DNA from: Gordionus sp. m RMFG-2023 | Taxonomy: Eukaryota; Nematomorpha; Gordioida; Chordodea; Parachordodidae | Direction of reading: 5' to 3' | DNA length: 64,000 nt | Assembly: GCF_954871325.1 (NCBI RefSeq) | Contig: NC_088775.1 | Location: forward strand, 26,451,561 to 26,515,560 | In this document: piece after piece, positions 1 to 10,870 of the stretch | Layout: each line of letters opens with the position of its first letter | Numbering within the stretch: the first letter of the stretch is position 1 | Position numbers and translations under genes: made by a program | Notes under the pieces: generated by a model | Seen by the model: only the letters and a program-made list of their open reading frames with translations | What the model was told of the DNA's origin: nothing | Database searches by the model: none

Positions 1-708
1 GGATCCAAGCATCATATGGGCTTACCAAAAATAGATATTAGATAATTATTAATTTGGGCTAGTGTTAGTCTTTATGAGACTGTCAGGTAAAATTATTGTA
101 TTGTATTTATAAATATTACTTTCACGCTGAATTTTATTTGATGTAGAGTTTCTAGCAATAATGCGAATATATAAAACTAAAAGCAGTTATAAGTATCTGA
201 TTTTATTAAAATTTGATAAGGCTTAAAGCAAAATGATGGTTATAACTATGGTTAGTCCTCGGAAGATGGCAAAAGGTAGATTAAGTATTGATCTCAGTAT
301 AATTTTTATTTGTCCTATTTGGATAAAAAGTTTATAAAAATCAAGGAACTATAAAATTATGTAATGTCAACTAAAGTTAAGTTAAAATTTAAAAAATCAT
401 AATGAAAATTTTAACACTATAATGTAATTTGAGGCTAGTCAATAAATCTAGATAGTTTCGATTCTAACTAAATTACATCCAAATTACAGACACGTTATAC
501 ATCTAGCCAGTTTATATATCCAGATAGTGTACTATAACAATTATTATCTTTGTATATGTGTTATTAAAATTTATACAATAAAATAATTTTTAGATCACTT
601 TAAAATTTGAATAACAACAGAACCCTAAATTATGCATTATATATGCACATATACAATTATAATAAAAAGGTACCTTGGAAAATTGTATTTATTCTTAGGT
701 ACATTTGT
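1..708. other. AT-rich non-coding DNA
   Basis: No open frame, RNA gene or terminal repeats were recognised before the first transposon copy. The last nine bases (700-708, TACATTTGT) are the left target-site duplication of the next element. Confidence 0.5.
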
Positions 709-1102
709 GGTTAATAATAGTCACTACCAAGTCAAAGCAATTTTTTTAAATACCAACTTAATTTGCTAAATACCGATCAAAATTTATTAAAATGTTATAT
801 GACACTTATTAATTAACATATATTATAACGGAATCACGTGGTAGAGTCCGGCCTCCTATATATCATCCCCCCCCCAAGCGGAACCACCTAGTTTGATTAA
901 GAAAAAAAACATGATCATTGCTGGGATTTGAACCCATAACTATCGGAAAGCGACGCTCTTGCCGACTAGGCCAGAGGGGCTTTCCAAAATTCATGATTTT
1001 TCAAATATATATTATAAATAAATTTGGTAGTGCCTATCCATATGAAAAATAAATAAAATACAAATTTGATAGGTATTACCTTAAGGTAGTGACTCATTAA
1101 CC
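709..1102 (-). mobile_element. TIR element with embedded tRNA-like module, copy 1
   Basis: The element has terminal inverted repeats: the left end reads GGTTAATAATAGTCACTACC and the reverse complement of the right end reads GGTTAATGAGTCACTACC. A perfect 9-bp target duplication, TACATTTGT, lies at 700-708 and 1103-1111. It is homologous over its whole length, in opposite orientation, to the element at 13644-14047. The 9-bp duplication and GG-starting ends would fit Merlin- or MULE-type MITEs, but no transposase is present to decide. Its interior holds a tRNA-like sequence on the minus strand, which is unusual for a MITE. Confidence 0.85.
911..980 (-). other. tRNA-like pol III module in TIR element copy 1
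   Basis: On the minus strand an A box (TGGCCTAGTCGGC, 961-973) and a B box (GGTTCAAATCC, 924-934) stand at tRNA spacing and are followed by a run of eight T, a likely pol III terminator. The T-arm partly folds, but the acceptor stem pairs poorly, so this is a tRNA-derived sequence and probably not a functional tRNA gene. The same module, with better-kept boxes, is in the second copy. Confidence 0.75.
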
Positions 1103-1359
1103 TACATTTGTAATAATATATTTAGATAGAGGTATTTTTGTAAGAATGTATTTAGATAAAAATAAATTATTTGGAGAGGTATTTTTGCCTGTATCTAGAT
1201 AAATTCTTAGACGATGCATTCGTATCTAACTTAGCTTTTTATAATGCTAACTTTACCTCTATTTTTAATATGTTAAGGTAAATATATTTTTTTTCATTAT
1301 ATTTTCTCTTGATACAATAGCTGATATTCAATTTGGCGTAATGCTTATTGCGCCTTGGG

Positions 1360-1495
1360 TATTAAACTACCAGCATCTCTTAGCTAAAACATTTTGCCAA
1401 CATACTACTTTAGCTAGAACATATTGAACATAATACTAGCTAAAACAACTTTCTAGTTTACATATCAGCTAGAATAACTGGCTATTGCATACAAA
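1360..1495. repeat. 29-bp minisatellite, first block
   Basis: Degenerate copies of a unit built on CTAGCTAG with AACAT and GTTTACATA spacers. This is the left edge of an array that resumes after the foldback element. The last eight bases (1488-1495, CATACAAA) form that element's target duplication. Confidence 0.6.
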
Positions 1496-1744
1496 TAGTG
1501 TTGTTAAACGGCTAAGCCGAGTCAACTTAGCTGCAACTCGAACCAAGTTTCTAGTCGAAAAAACGACTTTGACTCAAGTCGACTAGTCGGCTCGCTTAGT
1601 CGGCACGTGTAGTCGGCTCGCTTAGTCGGCTCGTGTATTTGACTCGTTGGGTCTGCTCAATTTTTTTGTTTTTTTTATAAAATCTGGTAAATTGCTAAAT
1701 TTTGGGAAACTGATTAATATGAACAAAATTATAATAAGAATATG

Positions 1745-2558
1745 TTGTTTTTAAAGTTTTTCGATTTTTTTGGCATAAATGGGCTAAAATAAGTATTGCT
1801 AACATGTTTAAATAAAATTTTAGTGAAGATGTACCCTCGATAAGTGACAATTGTCATAATCGTTGTTTTTAAAGTTTTTCGAATATTTTTGACGTAAATG
1901 GGCTAAAATAAGCATTGCTAACATGTTTAAATAAAATTTTAGTGAAGATGCACCCTAGATAAGTGACAATTGTCATAATCGTTGTTTTTAAAGTTTTTCG
2001 AATTTTTTTGACATAAATGGGCTAAAATAAGCATTGCTAACATGTTTAAGTAAAATTTTAGTGAAGATGTACCCTAGATAAGTGACAATTGTCATAATCG
2101 TTGTTTTTAAAGTTTTTCGAATATTTTTGACCTAAATGGGCTAAAATAAGCATTGCTAACATGTTTAAATAAAATTTTAGTGAAGATGCACCCTAAATAA
2201 GTGACAATTGTCATAATCGTTGTTTTTAAAGTTTTTCGAATTATTTTGACGTAAATTAGCTCAAATAGGCATTGCTAACATGTTTAAGTAAACCTTTAGT
2301 GAAGATGTACCCTAGATAAGTGACAATTGTCATAATCGTTGTTTTTAAAGTTTTTCGAATTTTTTTGACGTAAATGGGCTAAAATAAGCATTGCTAACAT
2401 GTTTAAATAAAATCTTAGTGAAGATGTTCCATAGATAAGTGACAATTGTCATAATCGTTATTTTTGAACTTTTCTGAATTTTTTTAAAGCAAGTGGGCTA
2501 AATAAGCATCGCTAACATGTTTAAATAAAATTTTAGTGAAGATGTACTCTAGATACAG
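1745..2558. repeat. 119-bp tandem array in left foldback arm
   Basis: The landmark TTGTTTTTAAAGTTTTTCGA recurs near 1745, 1863, 1982, 2101, 2220 and 2339, with a weaker copy at 2458, a period of 119 bp. Each unit also contains GCTAACATGTTTAA and GTGACAATTGTCA, the latter a palindrome. Units are highly similar, so the array expanded more recently than the minisatellite around it. Confidence 0.9.
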
Positions 2559-3689
2559 AGTTTCCCATTCAAAAAAAGAAAATCGTAAATTTTTTAAATT
2601 TTTTGTCAATTTTTCTTAAACTTTTATTTATTTTAGTTATTCCTTTTTAATTTATTTCTAAATTTTTGCGATTTCTTTACGTTTGTTTTCTTACTGTATC
2701 TTTTCTCAATTTATTTCAAACCTTTTGCGATTTTATTTACTTTTATTTTTCTTACTATATCTTCTCTCAATTTATTTCTTCAATTTATAAATTTAGGTCC
2801 ATTTTTTTAACAATTTTTTACGTTACAGATACAATATTCTTTTAATGATTTTTTCATTGTAATCTTTTATAAATTTTTAACCTTTTACATACATTTTTAA
2901 CCTTTTCAATCTTGTCATTTTTAATCTTAATTTTTTTTGACCTCTTCTCAATTTTCTTCTTCTCATTTTTGATAAAAAAAATTTTAAATTATATTTAATG
3001 TTTTTGGCAGACAATATAATTACAATTGCTAAATTATTTTTAAATTCATATTTTTAAAACGCATTAGAAAATTATTATTATTTAAAACAATAGGAGAGGA
3101 AAACAGACTAAATAAAATTAATTTTTTTTTATATTTCCATGGATTTTAATTCGAGTTATTTTTATACATTATTATAATATAAAGTGTAAGTTATTTTATA
3201 AATAAAGATTATATATAGTAAAAAAAATGCGTCCTTAATTTTTTTTTTTAAATTTATAAATTAGTTTGATCAAAGTCAGATATAAAATAAATGTTTTAAC
3301 TAAATGGTCTTTAATAAACAAAATTATATGTACTAGGATTTTGTAATGAACTAAACTAGCAAAAATAATTATCAAAAATGAGAAGAAAAAATAAAGATTA
3401 AAAATGACCAGATCGAAAAGGTTAAAAATGATGAAAAAAAACGTAAATTGTTAAAAAAAATGGACCTAAATTTATAAATTGAAGAAATAAATTGAGAGAA
3501 GATATAGTAAGAAAAATAAAAGTAAATAAAATCGCAAAAGGTTTGAAATAAATTGAGAAAAGATACAGTAAGAAAAAAAACGTAAAGAAATCGCAAAAAT
3601 TTAGAAATAAAGGAATAACTAAAATAAATAAAAGTTTAAGAAAAATTGACAAAAAATTAAAAAAATATTATGATTTTCTTATTTTGAAT

Positions 3690-3915
3690 GGGAAACCCTG
3701 TATCTAGGGTACATCTTCACTAAAATTTTATTTAAACATGTTAGCAATGCTTATTTTAGCCCATTTTCGTCAAAAAAAATCGAACTTTAAAAACAACGAT
3801 TATGACAATTGTCACTTATCTATGGTACATCTTCACTAAAATTTTATTTAAACATGTTAGCAATGCTTATTTTAGCCCATTTACGTCAAAAAAATTCGAA
3901 AAACTTTAAAAACAA
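3690..3915. repeat. 119-bp tandem repeat in right foldback arm
   Basis: About two inverted copies of the same 119-bp unit as at 1745-2558. The smaller number shows that the array changed length on one arm independently of the other. Confidence 0.85.
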
Positions 3916-4168
3916 AATATTCTTATTATAATTTTGTTCACATTAATTAGTTTCCCAAAATTTAGCAATTTACCCAGATTTTATAAAAAGACAAAAAAAT
4001 TGAGCAAACCCAATGAGTCGAATACACGAGCCGACTAAGCGAGCCATATACATGCGCCGACTAAGTGAGTCGGCTCATTCGGCTCCTTGATCGGCTTGAG
4101 TCGGAGCCGTTTTTTACGACTACGACTCGAGTCGCAAGTCGTAAGAACTCGACTTTTTAACAACACTA

Positions 4169-5645
4169 CATACAATATATAGCTAGCTAGTTTAGTTTAC
4201 ATTAAATCTCTTATATATTAACTAGCCAACATAATAGATATCTAAGCTAGTTCTCATACTGGCTATTAGGCCTAATCGAATAATTAATTATTCACATTCC
4301 ATACATTTTGTCATGTGATTATAAATGTAACAATGTTCTGAAGACGCCAAGGTGATTAGAATAATATGAGAGGTGTGGTTGAATTAATACGAAAGGGAGT
4401 ATGTTCTCTTAAACTTCCTTTTTTACGAAAGTTTAGTTTGGATTTCTTTTTTGGTCAATTTTTTATGGATTTCTCTTTCTGATATCTGATTTTATATACT
4501 CGATTTAATTGAATACTATCAAAAACCTCTACTTTGTTTATTTACTATTATTTTTTATCTTCCATATATTAGTTACATACTAGTATGGTTTACATACGGT
4601 ACTAGCTAAGAAATCTGATTACTTTATATAATAGCTTACAACAAATAGCTAGTTTACATATTAGCTACAATATATAGCTAGCTTTTATAAAAGCTAGGAA
4701 AAAATATCGTTTACATAATAGCAACTATATTAAGCTAGTTAACATATTAATCAATATCTAGCTAGTTTATATTCTAATTAAAACATTGGTTCGCTCAACT
4801 ATAGGGTAGAATTGCTAACTAGTTAATTTACCAATTGCAACATCTAATTATTTTACATTGCCTATAAACTAGAATGTCTAACTAGTTAATTTATAATTAC
4901 AAAATCTAGTTAGTTTATATATTTAGTCAATTATAGATGGTTTATATACTAGCAAGAAAATACAATTTACACATATAAACTATATAATATTTAGCTATTT
5001 ACCTATTCGCTCTAGCAAGTTTCTTACTAACTATAATATCTTAAGTTTCTAATATTACCATCTAGTAAGATTCTTACTAATCAGAATATCTAGTTAGTTT
5101 TAATTAACCACGACATGGGTGTAGCCAGAATTGTTCTAAGGAGGAGGGGGAACTTATAAAATTTTTACCCATATCTTATTGATAGTCTTAAAGACCACTT
5201 ATTGTAAGTCTTTGGATATATTAGATTTTTATAAAATAATTTTGGGTTCACTTTTTTTATTTTTTTTAACCCCCTCAAAGAATTTGGAAACAAATTGTTC
5301 CTACTTCCCCCCCCCCCTTCTCCTATAGACACTAAGAGTATCTAGTTAGTTTGCCTCCTAGATAGAACATCTAGTTATTTACCTACTAGTTAGAACATCT
5401 AGCTAGTTTACCTAGCAAGTTAGTTTATATATTAGGTAAAATATCTAGCTAGCCACAAAATTAACATTAGGTAGTTTAACAACTAGCTAGTTAACATACT
5501 AGCATGAACATTATCATTAGGTGGTTTAACATAGCTAGAACATATAACTACTTTTCATATGACCTAGAACCCCTAGCTAGAATATCTTTCTTCTACTAGC
5601 TTGTCAATAATTAGTTAAATAATCTATCTAGTTTACCTTTACTTA
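4169..5645. repeat. 29-bp minisatellite, second block
   Basis: Degenerate repeats around AGCTAGTTTACATACTAGCTAGA. The best-kept stretches return AACATCTAGCTAG every 29 bp. The array is interrupted by a decayed insertion near 5115-5325, and no coding was seen. Confidence 0.75.
5115..5325. mobile_element. Decayed MITE-like insertion
   Basis: A non-satellite island begins CATGGGTGTAGCCAGAA, resembling hAT ends of the CAGTGGTGTAGC type, contains a G-rich left and a C-rich right flank, and ends near CTATAGACACTAAG. No clean target duplication was found, so the limits are approximate. Confidence 0.4.
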
Positions 5646-5653
5646 CTAATGAA

Positions 5654-7059
5654 TATACCTAAAACGAATTATTTGTTAATCGATATTCGATTCGATTCGT
5701 ATTTTACGAATACGAATAACACAATTATTCGATTCGATTCGTATTTTACGAATACGAATAACACAATTATTCGATTCGAATCGAATTCGAATAGGGAAAA
5801 TATATTATTCGTCGAATAATTTTTTATCTATTATGCGATCGAATTATTCGAGATTATTCGACTAAAATAATTTATAGTATTAATATATATTGGAAAATAA
5901 TCATATATAAATCATATATTATTATTAGGAATTATTTGAAATTATTTCAATTTAATAAAATCTCCTAGTGGAATAATGAAAATTGCTCCAAATTTTGAAA
6001 CTCCATTTTAATTTATCTCATAATAGACCATTACTTTAGAAATTTCTTTTATGATAGAGATGGACGAAGAAGGTAATTTATATAACACATAACATATACA
6101 ATTATAATAAACTGTTAATCTCATCACATCAAGAATGACGGGCAAACCTGATATTTCTCTTTCATTTGATGATGGAGAAATCATAAATTTGACTTTTTGC
6201 CTAAAGTTTTTACCACTTTATTTGTAAAATATTGCTAATGTGAGTTTTTCGTACTTATTTAAGTTGCATAGCTTTTTGACAATTTATTATTTCCCCACAT
6301 TAAAAAGAATATTACTTTGACTTATATTTTATTTTAGTTTATGTTAATAACAACAAAGTAGTGTTTGGGATTAAATAAACGTTACAACTATATTTAATAA
6401 TTTTGAGAAAATGTTTGATGAATATAAAATTAAATATGATGTATCAAAAAGTAAACCTTTAATACAATCAAATATGGATGTCATTTTTAAACAGAATGTT
6501 ATACCAATTTCTGAAATTGACACATATTTGAAAGAAGTGAGAATAACGTCAAATAAAAACCCACTAGAATGGTGGAAACTACATGGAGACCGTTTTCCCG
6601 TGTTATTTAAAATGGCGAGGGACATATTGTCGATACAGGGAGCTTCAACCCCATGTGAGCCACTCTTTTCTGATGGAGCTCATATGGTTACAAAATACAG
6701 AATGTCGTTATAGGAGGAAACAATCCGAAAAACTTTATGTTTGAAAAATTGGCTGTTGTCAGATTTATCTTCTACATTATAGATATGAATATTATATTGA
6801 TTTTTCCACATTGTATATAAATATATTATATATGTATGCTTCTATTTTGTCTCACTAATAAAATTTGTTTGTCTTTATCCTTAGTTAAATTACAAAATAA
6901 ATTTTATAATAGATATTTTTTAATTCATGGTAAATAAAATTTTCAAACCGAATCGAATCGAATAATCATTTTATTATTCGTACGAATACAAATAATAAAT
7001 TATTCGATTTAAACGAATACGAATAATTCCATTATTCGATTCGTATTTTTGTAGGTATA
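5654..7059 (+). mobile_element. hAT element with TATACCT ends
   Basis: The ends TATACCTA and (reverse complement) TATACCTA are flanked by a perfect 8-bp duplication CTAATGAA (5646-5653 and 7060-7067). Both subterminal regions are packed with direct and inverted ATTCGATTCG/CGAATACGAATAA motifs, as expected for transposase-binding subterminal repeats. The interior keeps only the C-terminal part of a hAT transposase on the plus strand. The element sits in the minisatellite. Confidence 0.93.
6374..6778 (+). pseudogene. hAT transposase C-terminal fragment (hATC domain)
   Basis: An open frame with ATG at 6411 encodes about 100 residues ending in a typical hAT dimerisation domain: NPLEWWKLHGDRFPVLFKMA, then ARDILSIQGASTP, then a remnant of the SERLFS motif (CEPLFSDGA). 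A TAG at 6711-6713 stops the frame just before EETIRKTLCLKNWLL, which continues the same frame and matches the usual end of the domain, so the stop is premature. The N-terminal zinc finger and RNase-H-like catalytic core are not recognisable upstream. A short open stretch from ATG 6135 (MTGKPDISLSFDDGE) is unassigned. The gene lies inside the TATACCT element and cannot be active. Confidence 0.85.
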
Positions 7060-7594
7060 CTAATGAAAACATTTGGCTAGTCTTTCTGCTATCTAGAATA
7101 TCTAGTTTACTAGCTAAAACATTGGGCTAGTTTTCCTAATAGGTAGAACATATAAATAATAGCTAGTACGCCAGTTTATCTACTCGCTAGAACATCTATT
7201 AGCTATAACATCTAGCTTATATGTAAATTAGCTTGATTTTCCACCTATCAGATAAGCTTGCTAGATGTTCTAACTAATAAGTAATCTAGATGTTTCAGTC
7301 AGTAGTCCAAAGCAAAAACAAATAGCTAGCCTACTTACTTAATAACTAGAGCAAACTCTAGTTAGTTCAAATTATATTTAGAAGATCTAGCTAGTTTACA
7401 TAGTAGCTAGAACATCTAGCTTTTACAATCTAGCTAGTTTATATACTAGCTAGATACTAACTAGAATAAGTTAATCCATATTAATAAGAACATATAGCTC
7501 GTTTACAAACTAATTAAAATATCTAGCTAGTTTTTTTATGGTTTTACTAGCTTATAATTGATTTACTTACTAGATCTAGCTATGGATTAGCTAT

Positions 7595-7777
7595 TAGTGT
7601 TATGCCAATTTTTAAAAATGACCCGATAAAGATTTGAGCAAAAATAAGATTATGTAAGCCTGAAGATTTTTCTCATAGATGGCAGAAAGGTTTGAGCCTC
7701 TATTTGCCAAATCTCAAGACTTACATAGTATTAATTTGACTAAAATCTTAAATGGGCCTTTTTTAAAATAAATACTA
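7595..7777. mobile_element. Short hAT MITE, diverged copy of the 194-bp family
   Basis: It starts TAGTGTTATGCC and ends with a sequence whose reverse complement is TAGTATTTATT. Its interior (GAAGATTTTTCTCATAGATGG, GCCAAATCTC) aligns to the 194-bp MITEs at 26209 and 31301. No clear target duplication remains, so this is an older copy. Confidence 0.65.
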
Positions 7778-8008
7778 GTACATCTAGCTAGTTGACCTAT
7801 TTGCTAGAACCTCCCGCTAGTTTATCTACTCGCTAGAATATCTAGCTAATTTTCTTACTTACTATAACATGTAGCTAGTATGTAAACTTGCTTAATTTTC
7901 TGCTGAGATTAACAAGATAGGAGACAAACTTGCTAGAGAATCTAATCTGTATTATAATCTAGGTAGATATCTTCGTTAGTAGGCTAACTAGATAGATGCG
8001 CTACCTAT

Positions 8009-8359
8009 TGAAGGCCCGTTATGCCCGGCCCGGTATCTGCGGGTAACGTTAGATAAAAAATTATTTGGGCCATGCAAAAAAATTATTGGGCTATATATTG
8101 ATAAATTCTGTTATTTGATTGAAATCCATAAAGTGTTGTGTTTAATTTACCACTCCCTAATATTATAAATAGTTGATTATTTTGGTGTTCAACTACATAC
8201 ATTTCAGGTTAGACCTTGTATTAAAAATAACCCGACACTGGAAAAAATTGGAAAACGGATTGAGCTGGGTAAAAATATAGCCGAGCCGCACAAAAGCTAA
8301 GTTTTAATCTGGGATGCGAGGATACTGGACCTTAAAATACTCCCATTTCCAGGTCTCTA
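8009..8359. mobile_element. hAT MITE of the GACCTGCAG/CCCGG family
   Basis: A perfect 8-bp duplication CTACCTAT lies at 8001-8008 and 8360-8367. The right end, read inward, is TAGAGACCTGG; the left end (TGAAGGCCCG) is worn. CCCGGCCCGG-type GC islands inside match the elements at 49082 and 58724. No coding. Confidence 0.85.
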
Positions 8360-8751
8360 CTACCTATTAGAAAACTAGTTAATAGAATCTAGCTAGTTTG
8401 TATACTTACTAGCTAGTTTATACACCCATTACCAATTTAGAGCCTTTTTCATACTAAACGTCTAGTTAGTTTACATAATAGCTAGAACATCTAGCTCATA
8501 CAAACTAAAAAGGATAGTAGCTAATTTATCTACTTGCTAAACCACCTAAATTGTTTACTTACTAGCATATCTAATTATTTTAGCCCTGCTAGAACATCTA
8601 TCTCATTTACATATGATGTAGGACATCTAGCTAATTTATATAATAGTTACTATTAGCTAGAACAGAGCTTATCTACTGGTTGGACATCTAACTAGTTTAC
8701 CTACTAGCTTGAACTTATAGCCAGAGGTAGAATATCTAGCTAGAATATTGA

Positions 8752-8985
8752 TTTTGGATTAATTCATGGAAAGTATTTTTATCCACATGACCTGACAGAT
8801 TTCACAAATTCATAATAAAACTGATTAAATTTTATTTTTTAATATATCTTAAATTTATATCTCTCAAACCTTTAATTCACCCTAACCCATCTCTCCCTAA
8901 CCTTTAATCCTGCATACTAGTTTAACTTTAAATATATTTCATCCAATTAAATTTCCTTGAGTTGCAGATTCCTTGAGTTAGGGTA
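8752..8985. other. Unassigned insertion in the minisatellite
   Basis: About 230 bp without satellite motifs, containing two copies of TTCCTTGAGTT near its right end. Terminal repeats and target duplication were not found, so its origin is unknown. Confidence 0.35.
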
Positions 8986-9666
8986 GCATCTAGCTCCTTT
9001 ACATATTAGTAACAACATTTACCTAGTTTTCATATTAACTAAAGTGTCTAGCCAATATATTAACTCAACATTTGGTTATTGTATACTAGTGAGGACATCT
9101 AGCTAGTTTACCTACAAGCAGGAATTTATCCGTAATTTACCTAAGAAATATAACATCTAACTTGTTTATATTATAGCTATAATATGTATCTAGTTTACAT
9201 ACTAATACTATCTAGAAAATCTAACTTATATATATTTTACCTACATGTTAAAAGATTTTGTTAGTTTACTTACTAGCTCAAACATGTTATTTTACATATG
9301 ATCTGGAGCATCTACCTAGTTTAAGTTTACAAACATTTAGCTAATTTATATATTAGCTAGAATATCTAGTTAGAATATATACTATATAGAATTGACTAGT
9401 TTATCTACTAACTAGAACATCTAGCTAATTTACATGCTAGCTAGAACATCTATCTAATTTATCTACGAGTCGGAACATCTAGCTAGTCTACCTACTGTTT
9501 CGAATAGAATTCTGCATATTTGCCACAACATCTACCTAGTTTACTACTAATTACAACGTGTAGTTTATTAATATAATAACGAAAACATCTAACTAGTTTA
9601 CATATTAGCCAGATCTAGTTAGTTTGCATACTAGTTAAAGTTTCTAGCTAGTTTACATACTACCAT

Positions 9667-9857
9667 AACTTAGGGACTCGAAAAATTATTAAAATTACCT
9701 TTTTTTTAGCTAACATTTTCCAAAATTACCTTTTTTTAAAACTAAAATTATCCTAATCACCTTTTTTTAGTGTTATAAAAAAAATCAAAATTTTGAGGGG
9801 GCGCTTCATATTTTTCAGGGGGTATAAGTCCCTACGCTCCTCCTGGTGATGCTACTG
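9667..9857. mobile_element. MITE remnant
   Basis: CTACCAT is duplicated at 9660-9666 and 9858-9864. Inverted AGGGACT/AGTCCCT motifs lie near the ends, and the right terminus read inward is CAGTAGCATCACCAGG, a hAT-like end. The interior is a set of AAAATTACCTTTTTTT-type repeats. Confidence 0.6.
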
Positions 9858-9955
9858 CTACCATCTACACAGTGTCTGTCTACATGAATTAAATACCATC
9901 CAGCTATGACATTTAACTATTTTACCCCATACCTAAATAAAACATCTAGCTTGTC

Positions 9956-10870
9956 CTCCCTATTTGTAACAGTTGTTTTCATATCATATTTAAAAAATTA
10001 TCATCTTATATATATTACTACCTTAGTGGCGATGGCAACCTAAGGTCGGACATTTTTCTCTCCTATCCTACTAAAATTACTTTCATAAACGTTATGAAGT
10101 TAACTTTATGCATGACAGATGTTATATATTTTGGTTATTGACATGTTTTACATTATTAATAAATATACGAGTTATTAAATGTAAAAGATATCATTAAAGA
10201 CAATTTAAAAAAAATAAATAATTAAAATAAAATATATTTTTTTTTCTATACATATTAATAACACTAATATCCCCCATTTATTTTTTTCTCCATACTTATC
10301 TTTTTACTACTATCATTTTAGTGGACCCCAAATTATCCACGAGAGGTACTATTATTCCTCTTTAATTAAATGGGCCCTGTCAGAAAGGTAAATTACTGTC
10401 AAAAAATTTTTTTTTAATGGATCTTTCCTTATTCACGAGAGGTACCTTCATTCCTCTTTAATTATATGGGTCCTTACAGTAGGGTAAATTACTGCCATAC
10501 AGTGGATGTAAATCCACTCCACTGGACCCTCTTTTGGGTGGTGGAAGCCACTTAATTGTGTGTTTTCCCCAGTGAAGGACAAGGCAAGACGATTATTATT
10601 GATATCAAAATTATATTTAAGAAAATAATGGAAGTTAAATCATTGACATAATTATATGTCATTGAGTTAAATACACCCTATATTAATGGAAATGCTTATA
10701 GATTAAAATTATGCACCTTATTTTGGATTGGTAAATATATTAAATTGATTATCATATTTTTATTAATTGAAAAATCGTTGATACTTATAGTATAAATTCA
10801 ATAACTTAGTATCTTACAAAAGTGAAATAGATATTGAGTTATACTTAGCTCATGTAGAGGCGATTTTTAG
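9956..10870. other. Non-coding stretch with a 97-bp tandem duplication
   Basis: The motif CACGAGAGGTAC followed by ATTCCTCTTTAATTA and GGTAAATTACTG occurs twice (about 10336-10431 and 10432-10500). A short palindrome, GTGGATGTAAATCCAC, follows near 10503. It lies directly upstream of the gypsy fossil and might include remains of its LTR, but no second copy was found to confirm this. Confidence 0.45.

Larger units (their letters stand above)
1496..4168. mobile_element. Foldback hAT-type element with tandem repeats in its arms
   Basis: Long inverted arms begin with TAGTGTTGTTAAA at both ends. The flanking 8-bp duplication is CATACAAA (1488-1495) and CATACAAT (4169-4176), 7 of 8 matching, which together with the TAGTG end fits a hAT element. 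The left arm runs to about 2975 and the right arm from about 3372, leaving a loop of about 400 bp. In order, the arms hold a GC-richer tip with repeated GAGCCGACTAAG-like motifs, a 119-bp tandem array, and a very AT-rich stretch. The left array has about seven units and the right about two, so the arms differ in length. No transposase is present; open frames in the AT-rich arms (3372-3652) look like composition artefacts. The architecture resembles Drosophila FB elements. Confidence 0.9.
7068..9955. repeat. 29-bp minisatellite, third and largest block
   Basis: The same degenerate 29-bp repeat (for example ACATCTAGCTAGTTTACATA returning every 29 bp near 7400-7445) continues to about 9955. It is interrupted by insertions at 7595-7777, 8009-8359, about 8752-8985 and 9667-9857. 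Copies vary strongly, so the array is old. No transcript or gene signal was seen. Confidence 0.8.

Noticed and set aside
911-980. A functional tRNA gene
   Set aside because: A and B boxes are present but the acceptor stem does not pair, and the sequence is part of a repeated TIR element.
1745-2558. CRISPR array
   Set aside because: The 119-bp units are contiguous tandem repeats without unique spacers, in a eukaryotic foldback element.
3372-3652. Overlapping 74- and 76-residue Phe/Ser-rich open frames
   Set aside because: They are runs of T-rich low-complexity DNA in the inverted arm of the foldback element, present in two frames with no motif.
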